Source: an uncultured Roseibium sp.
Lineage (GTDB): Bacteria; Pseudomonadota; Alphaproteobacteria; Rhizobiales; Stappiaceae
Assembly (NCBI RefSeq): GCF_947494555.1
Contig: NZ_CANLVF010000003.1
Location: 620,001-684,000 of the forward strand
DNA length: 64,000 nucleotides
Direction of reading: 5' to 3'
The notes beneath the pieces were generated by a model that saw nothing but the letters and a program-made list of their open reading frames with translations, had not been told where the DNA came from and searched no databases. Position numbers and translations under genes: made by a program. Shown here in pieces: positions 47,741 to 56,260 of this stretch; positions within the stretch are counted from its first letter, which is position 1; the number at the start of each line of letters is the position of its first letter.

Positions 47741-48625
47741 CTAGAGCGCCTCGGCGCCCGAGATAATTTCAATCAGTTCCGTCGTGATCTGCGCCTGACG
47801 CCGACGGTTGTAGTTGATCGTCAGCTTGTCGATCATATCACCGGCATTTCGGGTCGCGTTGTCCATAGCGGACATCCGGGCACCCTGCTCGGACGCGGCA
47901 TTTTCCAGGAGCGCCCGGAAAATCTGAACGGAAATGTTGCGCGGCAGAAGATCTTCAAGGATCTCCGTCTCGTCCGGCTCGTATTCATAGACCGGGTGGG
48001 CTCCATCGCTCTCGCCATCCCCTTTGGCCTCGAAGCTGCCCGGGATTAGCTGCTGCGCTGTGGGCTCCTGAGCAATCACCGATATGAACGTCGAGTAGAA
48101 CAGCGTGCAGACGTCAAATTCTCCGTCTGCGAACATAGACAGTACCTTTTTGCCGATCTCGTCGGCATTGGCGTAGCCTACGCTCTTGACGCTGCGAAGA
48201 TCCACGGTTTCGATCACGTGCTGGCCTAGCTCACGCTTCAGGGCATCAAAGCCCTTCTTGCCGACACAGATGATCTTGACCGTCTTTCCGTCCGCGATCA
48301 GGCTGCGCGCCTTCTCACGGGCCAGCTTGGCGATATTTGTGTTGAAGCCACCGCAAAGTCCGCGTTCGGCCGTGGCGACGAGCAGGAGATGCACCTGATC
48401 GTTACCTGTGCCGGACATCAGCTTCGGAGCGTCATCGCGACCCTCGAATGCTTCCGCGAGGTTGGCCAATACGGCACCCATGCGTTCCGCATAGGGGCGT
48501 GCGGCCTCCGCAGCTTCCTGTGCACGACGCAGCTTCGCCGCGGCCACCATCTGCATGGCCTTGGTGATTTTCTGCGTCGCCTTCACGGAAGCGATGCGGT
48601 TTCGTAAGTCCTTCAGGCTCGGCAT
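47741..48625 (-). CDS. atpG: ATP synthase gamma subunit
   Basis: Central rotor shaft of F1, 294 residues. The N-terminal helix [36 protein letters not shown] and the C-terminal helix with [16 protein letters not shown]-like sequence ([21 protein letters not shown]) are typical, with [11 protein letters not shown] between. It is followed by a 122-base gap to atpD that holds a small GCGCCC-TGAC-GGGCGC hairpin at 47718-47733. Confidence 0.95.
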   Translation of the reverse strand: MPSLKDLRNRIASVKATQKITKAMQMVAAAKLRRAQEAAEAARPYAERMGAVLANLAEAFEGRDDAPKLMSGTGNDQVHLLLVATAERGLCGGFNTNIAKLAREKARSLIADGKTVKIICVGKKGFDALKRELGQHVIETVDLRSVKSVGYANADEIGKKVLSMFADGEFDVCTLFYSTFISVIAQEPTAQQLIPGSFEAKGDGESDGAHPVYEYEPDETEILEDLLPRNISVQIFRALLENAASEQGARMSAMDNATRNAGDMIDKLTINYNRRRQAQITTELIEIISGAEAL

Positions 48626-48658
48626 GGCCGCCCCTGCTCCTTATCCCGGCGTGTCGTC

Positions 48659-50188
48659 TTAAGCGAAGTTCTTGGCGAACGCGTCGATGGCAGCTTTCAG
48701 CTTGCCAGTCAGCTCGTCGTCAAGAGCCTTCTTTTCCCAGATGGCATCCAGAAGATCCGCATGCTCACCACGAAGGAAAAGAAGCAGACCTTCTTCAAAG
48801 TCCTTCACGCGATCGACACCAAAGCTGTCGAGATAACCGTTCACGCCGGCATAGATCACTGCGACCTGTTCCTGCGTCTTCAACGGAGAGAACTGCGGCT
48901 GCTTCAGGAGTTCGGTCAGGCGCGCACCGCGGTTCAGCAGGCGCTGCGTTGTCGCGTCAAGGTCTGAACCGAACTGCGCGAACGCGGCCATTTCGCGGTA
49001 CTGGGCAAGCTCACCCTTAACCGGGCCGGCGACCTGCTTCATGGCCTTGATCTGAGCAGATGACCCCACGCGGGAAACCGACAGGCCGACGTTCACCGCC
49101 GGACGGATGCCCTGGTAGAAGAGATCCGTTTCAAGGAAGATCTGACCGTCGGTGATCGAGATCACGTTGGTCGGAATAAACGCGGACACGTCGTTGCCCT
49201 GCGTCTCGATAACCGGCAGCGCGGTCAGAGAACCGCTACCATGCTCTTCGTTGAGCTTCGCCGCGCGCTCCAGCAGACGGGAGTGCAGGTAGAAGACGTC
49301 ACCCGGGAACGCTTCACGTCCCGGCGGGCGGCGCAGAAGCAGGGACATCTGACGATAGGCCACGGCCTGTTTGGTCAGATCGTCGTAGCCGATCACGGCG
49401 TGCATGGAGTTGTCACGGAAGTACTCGCCCATCGCGCAGCCGGCGAATGGTGCAAGGAACTGTAGCGGCGCCGCATCAGACGCGGTCGCAGCGATGACGA
49501 TGGAATATTCCAGTGCGCCGTTGTCTTCCAGAACCTTGACGAACTGGGCAACGGTGGAGCGCTTCTGGCCGACGGCAACGTAGATGCAGTAGAGTTTCGC
49601 ATCTTCGTCATCGCCCGCATGCAGCGGCTTCTGGTTCAGAAATGTATCGAGGATAATCGCGGTCTTGCCGGTCTGGCGGTCGCCGATCACGAGCTCGCGC
49701 TGACCGCGTCCGACCGGGATCAGTGCGTCGATGGCTTTCAGACCAGTGGACATCGGCTCGTGCACGGACTTGCGCGGCAGGATGCCCGGCGCTTTCACGT
49801 CCACACGACGTTTTTCCGTCGCCTCGATCGGGCCCTTGCCGTCGATCGGGTTGCCGAGCGGGTCAACAACGCGGCCAAGCAGGCCCTTGCCGACCGGGAC
49901 TTCCACGATGGCGCCGGTCCGCTTGACGGTGTCGCCTTCTTTGATGTCACGGTCGGAGCCGAAGATAACGACACCGACATTGTCCGATTCCAGGTTCAGG
50001 GCCATGCCCTTGATGCCACCTGGGAATTCGACCATTTCACCGGCCTGAACTTTGTCCAGACCATAAACACGGGCGATACCGTCACCGACGGAGAGCACTT
50101 GACCAACTTCAGAGACTTCGGCTTCCTGGCCAAAGCTCTTGATCTGGTCCTTGAGGATTGCGGAAATTTCCGCGGCCCGAATATCCAT
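48659..50188 (-). CDS. atpA: ATP synthase alpha subunit
   Basis: Non-catalytic nucleotide-binding subunit of F1, 509 residues. P-loop [13 protein letters not shown] at residues 169-181, arginine finger region [15 protein letters not shown]-like ([14 protein letters not shown]), and the N-terminal [20 protein letters not shown] that binds delta. The ATG shares one base with the atpH stop (TGATG), showing coupling. Second gene of the operon. Confidence 0.97.
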   Translation of the reverse strand: MDIRAAEISAILKDQIKSFGQEAEVSEVGQVLSVGDGIARVYGLDKVQAGEMVEFPGGIKGMALNLESDNVGVVIFGSDRDIKEGDTVKRTGAIVEVPVGKGLLGRVVDPLGNPIDGKGPIEATEKRRVDVKAPGILPRKSVHEPMSTGLKAIDALIPVGRGQRELVIGDRQTGKTAIILDTFLNQKPLHAGDDEDAKLYCIYVAVGQKRSTVAQFVKVLEDNGALEYSIVIAATASDAAPLQFLAPFAGCAMGEYFRDNSMHAVIGYDDLTKQAVAYRQMSLLLRRPPGREAFPGDVFYLHSRLLERAAKLNEEHGSGSLTALPVIETQGNDVSAFIPTNVISITDGQIFLETDLFYQGIRPAVNVGLSVSRVGSSAQIKAMKQVAGPVKGELAQYREMAAFAQFGSDLDATTQRLLNRGARLTELLKQPQFSPLKTQEQVAVIYAGVNGYLDSFGVDRVKDFEEGLLLFLRGEHADLLDAIWEKKALDDELTGKLKAAIDAFAKNFA

Positions 50189-50748
50189 CAGCCGACCTCT
50201 TTCATCGCGAACTTGAGTGAATTGAGCTTGGTACGCAGGGACGTATCGATCATGCGGGACCCGACTTTGACCACAAGGCCTCCGATCAGTGCAGGATCAA
50301 CTTTCGCTGCGAGATTTACGGTTTTGCCAGTGGAAGCAGACAATGCCTCCTTAAGGGCAGCGACATGCTCATCTGACAAAGGCGCAGCAGACGTAACTTC
50401 CGCTGTTTCCTCGCCACGCTTTTCGGCAAGAAGTGCACGAAATGCCTTGATCATGTCGGGAAGAACGAAGAGGCGCCTGTTACGGGCGGCCAACTTCACG
50501 AAATTTGCGGCGAGGCCCGAAATGCCTGCCTTTTCAAGAAGCGCAGTGAGCGCGGTTAGCTGCTCTTCTGCACTGAATGCCGGGCTCTTCACGAGACGGT
50601 CGAGATCCTCGCTTTCGGCAAGCATGCCTTCGAAAGCGGCCAGATCCCGTTCCACGTCAGCCGTAGTGCCGTCACCCTCTGCCAGGTCGAGAAGGGCGGA
50701 CGCATAACGCTGTGCCACGCCGGATACGAGAGATACGTTGTCAGTCAC
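50188..50748 (-). CDS. atpH: ATP synthase delta subunit
   Basis: Peripheral stalk subunit linking F1 to Fo b subunits, 186 residues. Landmarks are [15 protein letters not shown] near the N-terminus, [14 protein letters not shown] in the middle and [29 protein letters not shown] at the C-terminus, the family signature. It is the first gene of atpHAGDC. The Fo genes are not in this window, as usual in Rhizobiales, where F1 and Fo operons are separate. Confidence 0.95.
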   Translation of the reverse strand: MTDNVSLVSGVAQRYASALLDLAEGDGTTADVERDLAAFEGMLAESEDLDRLVKSPAFSAEEQLTALTALLEKAGISGLAANFVKLAARNRRLFVLPDMIKAFRALLAEKRGEETAEVTSAAPLSDEHVAALKEALSASTGKTVNLAAKVDPALIGGLVVKVGSRMIDTSLRTKLNSLKFAMKEVG

Positions 50749-51044
50749 CAGGTCCGTGCTCTCTGACGTTTTTCAAGCCCGCAAAACGGTAAGCGTTCGC
50801 AAGGCATTGAAAATAATGAAAGATTTCGAGGTCAGAAGGTATGACGGTTAAACCGTTCCCCCAAAGCCGCGCCTCAATTAGCACAGGGTTTCTCAGTGTG
50901 CAACTTCGCCAAAAGACTGTTCTGAAGGAATCTTAGGTGTTTTTTGCTGCAGGACGAAAAAAACGCGTTCCGGACAACGCTTTCGCGGAATTGCCCATAG
51001 AGGCCTGGCCGCCAATTTCCCAACACGGAAATCGCACAGATTCA
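50749..51044. other. Promoter region of the atp operon, no gene seen
   Basis: About 296 bases between atpH and the Lrp-type gene. On the minus strand TTGCAC, 17 bases, then TAATTG (plus positions about 50875-50903) is a weak sigma-70 candidate; the promoter of this strongly expressed operon may differ. A T6 tract and A7 run at 50939-50958 flank a GCTGCAGGAC segment. No open frame with a ribosome-binding site was found. Confidence 0.35.
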
Positions 51045-51584
51045 TCAGCCTTGAGGTGGCAGAAACTGGCCGACAGTCGGCCAATCCTCCGTCGTATCCG
51101 CCTGGACCGGACGTTCGAGAAATGTCGACAGAACCACGTAGCTTTTCGTGCCGGTAACGCCGGGCAATTCGTAGATCTGCGCCAAGAGCTGCTCAAGGGC
51201 ATGGGAATCACGGGTTCTCACCTTGATGATGAGCCCCGTATCCCCTGCGACAGAGTGCATCTCCTCGACTTCGGGAAAGTCCGCAAGCTTCAGCATCTTC
51301 TGTTCCTTGCCCCATCCTGCGACATCGACATGGACAAAGGCCAGAAAAGGACGGCCGACGGACGGACCGTGAAGGCGTGCGCACACCGAGCGTATGACGC
51401 CGGTTCTCTTCAAGCGCTTGACCCGTTCGAATACCGCAGGTGCGGAAAGACCCACAATCCGCCCGAGTTCGGCAAAACTCGATTCAGCGTTGCCCACCAG
51501 GACACTTAATATCTTTCGGTCAAACCTGTCCGGGGATCGATCGGGCATGCTTGAGCGCTTAAGATTTTTCGTTTCTTTGCTCAT
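51045..51584 (-). CDS. Lrp/AsnC-family transcription regulator
   Basis: A 179-residue DNA-binding protein. The helix-turn-helix is FDRKILSVLVGNAESSFAELGRIVGLSAPAVFERVKRLKRTGVI (residues about 22-65), the Lrp pattern; the C-terminal RAM domain follows (PFLAFVHVDVAG, GLIIKVRTRDSHALEQLLAQIYELPGV, SYVVLSTFLERP). The start is ATG 51584; an upstream in-frame ATG lies in the promoter of the divergent gene. It is divergent from a RidA-family gene 64 bases away, which it probably controls in response to an amino acid. Confidence 0.88.
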   Translation of the reverse strand: MSKETKNLKRSSMPDRSPDRFDRKILSVLVGNAESSFAELGRIVGLSAPAVFERVKRLKRTGVIRSVCARLHGPSVGRPFLAFVHVDVAGWGKEQKMLKLADFPEVEEMHSVAGDTGLIIKVRTRDSHALEQLLAQIYELPGVTGTKSYVVLSTFLERPVQADTTEDWPTVGQFLPPQG

Positions 51585-51634
51585 GCCGAATTTTATTCTT
51601 GCTTGATGTACTTTTTCAATCTCTTCATTCGGCA
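51584..51634. promoter_or_regulatory. Spaced inverted half-sites between Lrp-type and RidA genes
   Basis: TGCCGAAT (51584-51591) and ATTCGGCA (51627-51634) are perfect inverted half-sites, 43 bases from start to start (about four helix turns), at the two edges of the divergent promoter. Such phased sites suit the multimeric wrapping mode of Lrp proteins. The regulator link is inferred from position. Confidence 0.5.
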
Positions 51635-51648
51635 AAAGGAGCGTCAAA

Positions 51649-52035
51649 ATGAATTTTATTCCGATCAATCCAACAAAGGACATTTATCAGGCAACGCCGG
51701 ACTATATACATGCCATCGCCGTCGACGCTCCGCAGAGGCTTTTGTTCGTGAGTGGAACAATGGGTTTGGATACTGACGGCACACCCGCGGAGACCCTCGA
51801 CAGTCAGCTGCAGCTGATATGGCGCAATATCTCGACGATCCTGCAAGATGCCGGGGGTGACATTGACAACGTTGTCCGCGTGACCAGTTACCTGCGTCAC
51901 CGCGACTATATGACCGCCAATCAGGACGCCCGTGTCAGCGCGCTTGGAGGCCGTGTGGTGCCCTGCACCACGATCGTCGCGGAAACACTGAGCGAGGACT
52001 GGCTGGTCGAAGTCGAGGTTATTGCCGCGCTCTGA
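51649..52035 (+). CDS. RidA-family protein lacking the usual catalytic arginine
   Basis: A 128-residue member of the YjgF/YER057c/UK114 family: HAIAVDAPQRLLFVSGTMGLD, WRNISTILQDAGGDIDNVVRVTSYL, and the C-terminal VEVEVIAAL. AAAGGAGCGTCAAA precedes the ATG. In true enamine/imine deaminases Arg105 lies 15 residues before the ExExIA end; here that place holds Cys106 (in VVPCTTIVAETL). It is therefore likely in a Rid subgroup without the classic deaminase activity. Divergent pairing with an Lrp regulator suggests amino-acid catabolism. Confidence 0.85.
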   Translation: MNFIPINPTKDIYQATPDYIHAIAVDAPQRLLFVSGTMGLDTDGTPAETLDSQLQLIWRNISTILQDAGGDIDNVVRVTSYLRHRDYMTANQDARVSALGGRVVPCTTIVAETLSEDWLVEVEVIAAL

Positions 52036-52086
52036 ATCGTGCAGTTTTCAATTCGGAAGCGCCTGCGATCTGAGCAGAAGCCCCTT

Positions 52087-54282
52087 TCACAGAAAATGCA
52101 GCGGATCGATGTCGACCTGTACCCGCAATCCCTTGGTTGGCTTCGGTCCTTTGCCGAGCCACTGCCGTAAATAGGACTGTAGGTCGTATTGGCGCGGCGC
52201 CATTGTCAGAAGCCGGTAGCGATGGCGGCCACGCACCATGGCAAGCGCTGCTTCTGCGGGACCCAGCAACGTTACGGCCTCGTCGGACGGTGCGGCCCTG
52301 GCGAGCGCGCGGGCGTAGCCTTCTGCAAAGACCTTATCCGGACCGGAGACGACGACAGCGGCCAGCCTGCCGAAAGGCGGCAGGCCCGCAACCTTCCGCG
52401 ACTCGATCTCCGCCTTGTAGAACGCATCCTTGTCGCCGCGATAAAGTGCTTTGATCACTGGATGGTCCGCATTGTAGGTCTGAAGAAATCCCAGGCCGCC
52501 GCCGGTAACGCGACCGGCGCGGCCGGTCACCTGTGCAAGCAGCTGAAAGGTTTTCTCCGCTGCCCGCGGGTCTCCATGCGCAAGGCCCAGATCAGCGTCG
52601 ACGACACCGACCAGTTTCATTTTCGGAAAATTGTGCCCCTTCGCGACCAGCTGGGTTCCGATGACAATGTCGGCGCCGCCCTCCTCGACGATCTTCATTT
52701 CCCGTTTTAACCGCTCCGGACCGCCCGGCAGGTCGGAAGACAGGATCAGCGTGCGCGCCTGGGGAAACAGGTCGGACACTTCTTCCGCGACACGTTCGAC
52801 ACCCGGCCCACAGGCCACCAGGCTGTTGGCGCTCTGACAGGAGGGACAGGTTTCGGGGACAGGCTCGGTATGACCGCAGTGATGGCAGACGAGTTTTTTC
52901 TGAAACCGGTGCTCGACAAGCCAGGCGCTGCAATGCGCGCACTGAAACCGGTGACCGCAGGTGCGGCAGAGCGTCAAAGGCGCATATCCGCGCCGGTTCA
53001 GAAAAAGAAGAGACTGATCGCCGGCCGCGAAGGTGTCCTTGATCGCGTGCACCAGCTGAGGCGCAAGCCATCTGCCCCGCTCAGGTCCTTCGCTGCGCAT
53101 GTCGATAGCCTTTAGCTCTGGCAAGGCAGCGCCAGACGCACGTTCGGGCAGTTGGTAAAGCGTATAACGCCCGACGTCCGCATTCACATGGCTCTCGACA
53201 GAGGGCGTTGCCGAGGCAAGAACGACCGGAAAGCCGGAGATATGGCCCCGAACGACCGCCATGTCCCGCGCACTATAAGGAACCCGGTCATCCTGCTTGA
53301 AGGCTGTATCGTGTTCCTCGTCGACGATGATCAGGCCCAATTCCTTAAACGGAAGAAAGAGGGATGACCTTGCACCGATGACGACACGCACGTCCCCGGA
53401 CGCCACACCGCGCCACACCCTTGCGCGGTTTTTCGGCGTGATCTCCGAGTGCCACTCTGCGGGATAAACGCCGAAGCGCTGTTCGAAGCGACGCAGAAAC
53501 TGCTCGGTGAGCGCGATCTCCGGCAACAGCACCAGCGCTTGCCTCTCACGCCGCAACGCTTCCGCGATGGCCTCGAAATAGACTTCCGTCTTGCCTGACC
53601 CGGTGACGCCGTCGATCAGCGAGACACCAGCGCCCCTATCGAAACTATCGATCAGGCCCCCGGCCGCCGCGGTCTGTGCCGGTGTCAGGTCCTTTTGCGC
53701 AAAGTCCAGCTGAGGCCGAGGAGGTGGTGGCGCCGCCGGCATGGAAACGACTTCCAGCACGCTTTGCTGGATCAGTCCGTCAATCACGGATGATGACACA
53801 CCCGCAGCATGGGCAAGACCGCTCTTGGTCCAGGCAAACCCGTCTTCCATTGTCGCGAGGACCCGGCTTCTCGCAGCGGTCTGACGGTCCGGCTGAGCGC
53901 CCTCGATCCGGCGCACACCGGGCACCGGGGGTTCGGGTTCCAGCGCTTCTTCCGAACGCAAGACCATGCGCAGCACCATTCCGGGCGCGCCGAGCGTCCA
54001 GTTCGCGACCCAGTCGACAAAGCGGCGCAAGTCCTTGTCGAGTGGCTGCGTCGTTTCGTACACCCTCGAAATGGTTTTCAGTTTTTTCGGATTGATCGCC
54101 GCATCGGGCTCGATATCCCAGACTGCACCGATGACTTCGCGCGGTCCCAACGGCACTTTGACGATCGTCCCGGGAACGACGTTTTGTCCCGCCGGGACCT
54201 TGTACGTATAAGCGCCGGGCACCGCGACCGGCACCAGCACGCTGGCAATGGTTTCCTCAATTTCGGGATCGTCGAACAGCAC
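52087..54282 (-). CDS. priA: Primosomal helicase PriA
   Basis: Reloads the replisome at collapsed forks. The 731-residue protein has an N-terminal DNA-binding domain (VLVPVAVPGAYTYKVPAGQNVVPG), helicase motif I DGVTGSGKTEVYF (about 219-231), DEEHD box (IIVDEEHDTAFKQDD), a zinc-binding insert with eight cysteines (CRTCGHRFQCAHCS, CHHCGHTEPVPETCPSC, about 435-480) and helicase motifs GTQLVAKGHNFPK and QVTGRAGR. It starts with GTG and weak ribosome-binding sequence. It is divergent from the transaldolase gene across 273 bases that hold a minus-strand terminator. Confidence 0.95.
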   Translation of the reverse strand: MLFDDPEIEETIASVLVPVAVPGAYTYKVPAGQNVVPGTIVKVPLGPREVIGAVWDIEPDAAINPKKLKTISRVYETTQPLDKDLRRFVDWVANWTLGAPGMVLRMVLRSEEALEPEPPVPGVRRIEGAQPDRQTAARSRVLATMEDGFAWTKSGLAHAAGVSSSVIDGLIQQSVLEVVSMPAAPPPPRPQLDFAQKDLTPAQTAAAGGLIDSFDRGAGVSLIDGVTGSGKTEVYFEAIAEALRRERQALVLLPEIALTEQFLRRFEQRFGVYPAEWHSEITPKNRARVWRGVASGDVRVVIGARSSLFLPFKELGLIIVDEEHDTAFKQDDRVPYSARDMAVVRGHISGFPVVLASATPSVESHVNADVGRYTLYQLPERASGAALPELKAIDMRSEGPERGRWLAPQLVHAIKDTFAAGDQSLLFLNRRGYAPLTLCRTCGHRFQCAHCSAWLVEHRFQKKLVCHHCGHTEPVPETCPSCQSANSLVACGPGVERVAEEVSDLFPQARTLILSSDLPGGPERLKREMKIVEEGGADIVIGTQLVAKGHNFPKMKLVGVVDADLGLAHGDPRAAEKTFQLLAQVTGRAGRVTGGGLGFLQTYNADHPVIKALYRGDKDAFYKAEIESRKVAGLPPFGRLAAVVVSGPDKVFAEGYARALARAAPSDEAVTLLGPAEAALAMVRGRHRYRLLTMAPRQYDLQSYLRQWLGKGPKPTKGLRVQVDIDPLHFL

Positions 54283-54409
54283 GAGGATTCAGTTTCCTGG
54301 CATCTAATGTGGCCGGTACTCTGGAACGCCGGCAAAGATCATTGAAGCGCAAACGTTTGCCCGCTCATGGCCACGGATCAAGAGTTGCGCGTTTTGAGGT
54401 ACGTACCAC

Positions 54410-54432
54410 AAAAAAATTCTCCACCGGAGAAT
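54410..54432 (-). terminator. Minus-strand rho-independent terminator upstream of priA
   Basis: Read on the minus strand: ATTCTCC, loop GGT, GGAGAAT, then a T6-7 tract (54410-54416). It is a near-ideal terminator, but no minus-strand gene ends here: hcp has its own terminator at 55291-55319. It lies 130 bases upstream of the priA start, so it may end a small RNA or attenuate a priA leader. Just below it GGTACGTACC (54398-54407) is a perfect palindrome. Confidence 0.7.
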
Positions 54433-54555
54433 CAGGGGTTCTTCTTGTCATCATCCTAGGGTAAAGAGAGCGCGAGTGACCACGCATTCGTTCTTCGCCT
54501 CAGACAAACGCCTGCATTTGGCGATCAAACGGCGCTTCACAGGGAGCAAACACAT

Positions 54556-55209
54556 ATGAAATTTTTTGTCGACACAGCCGACACCGCTGTCATCAAGGAA
54601 CTGGAATCTACCGGGCTCCTTGACGGCGTGACCACAAATCCCTCGCTCATCGCCAAATCAGGTCGCGACTTCAAGGAAGTGATTGCCGAGATCTGCGAAA
54701 TCACCGGAGGCGACGTTTCTGCTGAAGTTGCCGCCACCGAGTTCGATCAGATGATCAAGGAAGCCCATGTGCTCCGCGCGATTGCCGACAACGTCGTCAT
54801 CAAGCTGCCGCTGACCTTTGACGGACTGAAAGCCTGCAAGCAGCTGACGGAAGAAGGCACGAAGACGAATGTCACGCTGTGTTTCTCCGCGAACCAGGCG
54901 CTGCTGGCCGCCAAAGCCGGCGCGACCTACATCTCGCCGTTCATAGGCCGTCTCGATGACATGAATATCGAAGGCTTGGATTTGATCCGCGAAATCCGCG
55001 TGATCTACGACAATTACGGTTTCGATACGGAAATCCTGGCCGCGTCCATCCGCACAGCGAACCACGTCAAGGAGTGTGCACTCATCGGTGCGGATGTCGC
55101 CACGGTTCCGCCGTCGACGCTTCAGGGCCTGGTCAAGCATCCGCTGACGGACAAGGGCCTGGACGCGTTCCTCGCGGATTGGGCCAAGACAGGTCAGAGC
55201 ATTCTCTGA
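54556..55209 (+). CDS. tal: Transaldolase / fructose-6-phosphate aldolase family (TalC type)
   Basis: A 217-residue short-form transaldolase. It starts [16 protein letters not shown], and has [13 protein letters not shown], the Schiff-base Lys83 in [38 protein letters not shown] and [15 protein letters not shown], all conserved. Members transfer dihydroxyacetone units in the pentose phosphate pathway or act as aldolases on fructose-6-phosphate; the two cannot be separated here. The ATG follows ACAGGGAGCAAACAC. A clean terminator is 28 bases after the stop. Confidence 0.92.
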   Translation: MKFFVDTADTAVIKELESTGLLDGVTTNPSLIAKSGRDFKEVIAEICEITGGDVSAEVAATEFDQMIKEAHVLRAIADNVVIKLPLTFDGLKACKQLTEEGTKTNVTLCFSANQALLAAKAGATYISPFIGRLDDMNIEGLDLIREIRVIYDNYGFDTEILAASIRTANHVKECALIGADVATVPPSTLQGLVKHPLTDKGLDAFLADWAKTGQSIL

Positions 55210-55237
55210 AGCCCGGTTCAAATCAGAGTACCAGGAG

Positions 55238-55265
55238 CGGCCCGGTTTTCCGGGCCGTTTTTCTT
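55238..55265 (+). terminator. Terminator of the transaldolase gene
   Basis: CGGCCCGG (55238-55245), loop TTTT, CCGGGCCG (55250-55257), then TTTTTCTTT. Confidence 0.9.
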
Positions 55266-55290
55266 TGATGTTTGAGCCTGCTTTCCAAAA

Positions 55291-55319
55291 ACAAACCGCC
55301 CGGCACGAAGACCGGGCGG
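55291..55319 (-). terminator. Terminator of hcp
   Basis: On the minus strand CCGCCCGG (55312-55319), 8-base loop, CCGGGCGG (55296-55303), then TTTGTTTTTGG. It lies about 70 bases after the hcp stop. Confidence 0.85.
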
Positions 55320-55389
55320 CTGCGGCTGACAGACGAGGCAGTCCTGCCAGCTCAGGGCCGGATCAGATCCGGCCCCTGCGGGACATAAA

Positions 55390-55902
55390 TCAGGTGACCG
55401 GAGCGCGGTAATCGTCGGATGCGCTTGTGCCGGCAACTTCGTGGGTCCACTCGCACTTGCGGTAGGTGAAGGAGAACTGGTCGATGTCACCACGCGAGGC
55501 GTTGGCTTCGTCGTTGACGTCCGGAAGGATCGTCTTGCCTTCAACAAGAACCGCGTCGATGAACTTGATCGTGTAGTAGTGCTCCTGAACGCCGGCTGTG
55601 GACGTGCGCCAGAACTCGACTTCGATTTCGAGCGCTTCACCGGTGGCAAGCGCCTGCCAGAAGAGCGGGGTTGCCTTGTCGACCGGCTTGACGAAAGTCG
55701 TCGGCAGGTGGCGGCGTGTTGCGATGATGGAACCGGACTGCGGGTCACGCGGTACGACTGCGTTCTGTTCCAGGGCGTAGACCAGGGACTGGCCTTCATG
55801 GCCTTCCTGCCACAGGTTGCCGATGCTGTCGCCTGTGGTTGCGTCTGCGGTTATGTCGCCTTGGGTTGCGCCTGTGGCTTTCAGGTATGCGATATTGGAC
55901 AT
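55390..55902 (-). CDS. hcp: Orphan Hcp (type VI secretion tube protein)
   Basis: Forms the hexameric rings of the type VI secretion inner tube and can carry effectors. ATG 55902 follows AGGAGATCAAA and gives 170 residues. The signature features are MSNIAYLKATGATQGDITAD, WQEGHEGQSLVYALEQNAVVPRDPQSG, EHYYTIKFIDAVLVEGKTILPDV and the C-terminal FSFTYRKCEWTHEVAGTSASDD. There is no long C-terminal effector extension. No other type VI gene is in the window, so it is an orphan copy. Upstream lie a sigma-54 promoter, a dyad and a CRP-like site. Confidence 0.92.
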   Translation of the reverse strand: MSNIAYLKATGATQGDITADATTGDSIGNLWQEGHEGQSLVYALEQNAVVPRDPQSGSIIATRRHLPTTFVKPVDKATPLFWQALATGEALEIEVEFWRTSTAGVQEHYYTIKFIDAVLVEGKTILPDVNDEANASRGDIDQFSFTYRKCEWTHEVAGTSASDDYRAPVT

Positions 55903-55989
55903 TTTGATCTCCTGGCTCTGTGCTGCTTGGCAGCTTTGATTTGAATTCCGGGGCGCTTGATTTGTGTTTGGCGCCGATGCCAGGAGAAT

Positions 55990-56005
55990 TGCAACGGGTG
56001 TGCCA
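55990..56005 (-). promoter_or_regulatory. Sigma-54 promoter of hcp
   Basis: On the minus strand TGGCACACCCGTTGCA: the -24 GG and -12 GC are exactly ten bases apart and both flanking blocks match the TGGCAC-N5-TTGCA consensus. Predicted start near 55980, giving a leader of about 80 bases before the hcp ATG. Confidence 0.8.
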
Positions 56006-56080
56006 GTTTGCCGATTTTTCGACAAGATATTGAAAAATATGAAGATATTTTATTTTTGCGGCTCATTAACGACCATGTCA

Positions 56081-56100
56081 CTGTGCAGATTTCTGCACAG
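56081..56100. promoter_or_regulatory. 20-bp dyad at enhancer distance from the hcp promoter
   Basis: CTGTGCAGATTTCTGCACAG: nine-base arms (CTGTGCAGA / TCTGCACAG) with two bases between. It lies about 100-120 bases upstream of the predicted transcription start, the usual place for a sigma-54 activator (bacterial enhancer-binding protein) site. The direct repeat AGCTGCGGCTAAGCTGCG follows at 56099-56116. Confidence 0.6.
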
Positions 56101-56137
56101 CTGCGGCTAAGCTGCGAGAAAACACGCGCAGGTCCGG

Positions 56138-56153
56138 TGTGACGAACATCACA
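56138..56153. promoter_or_regulatory. Perfect CRP/FNR-type site (TGTGA-N6-TCACA)
   Basis: TGTGACGAACATCACA matches the CRP consensus half-sites exactly with six bases between. It lies about 160 bases upstream of the predicted hcp start and 108 bases after the stop of the upstream hydroxylase gene. A CRP-family regulator or, less likely, a second activator dimer could bind. Confidence 0.6.
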
Positions 56154-56260
56154 AAATGCGTTCTGAAGCCCTGCCGGGAGGCAAGTTGGACCGCTGATCG
56201 TGCGAAAATCCCATGCCGAATACATCAGCTTTCAGCCGTTAAGGCCGAAACGTTCACATA

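Noticed and set aside
55211-55240. Possible tRNA T-loop (GGTTCAAATC)
   Set aside because: No acceptor stem, anticodon or D arm around it; it is the leader of the transaldolase terminator.
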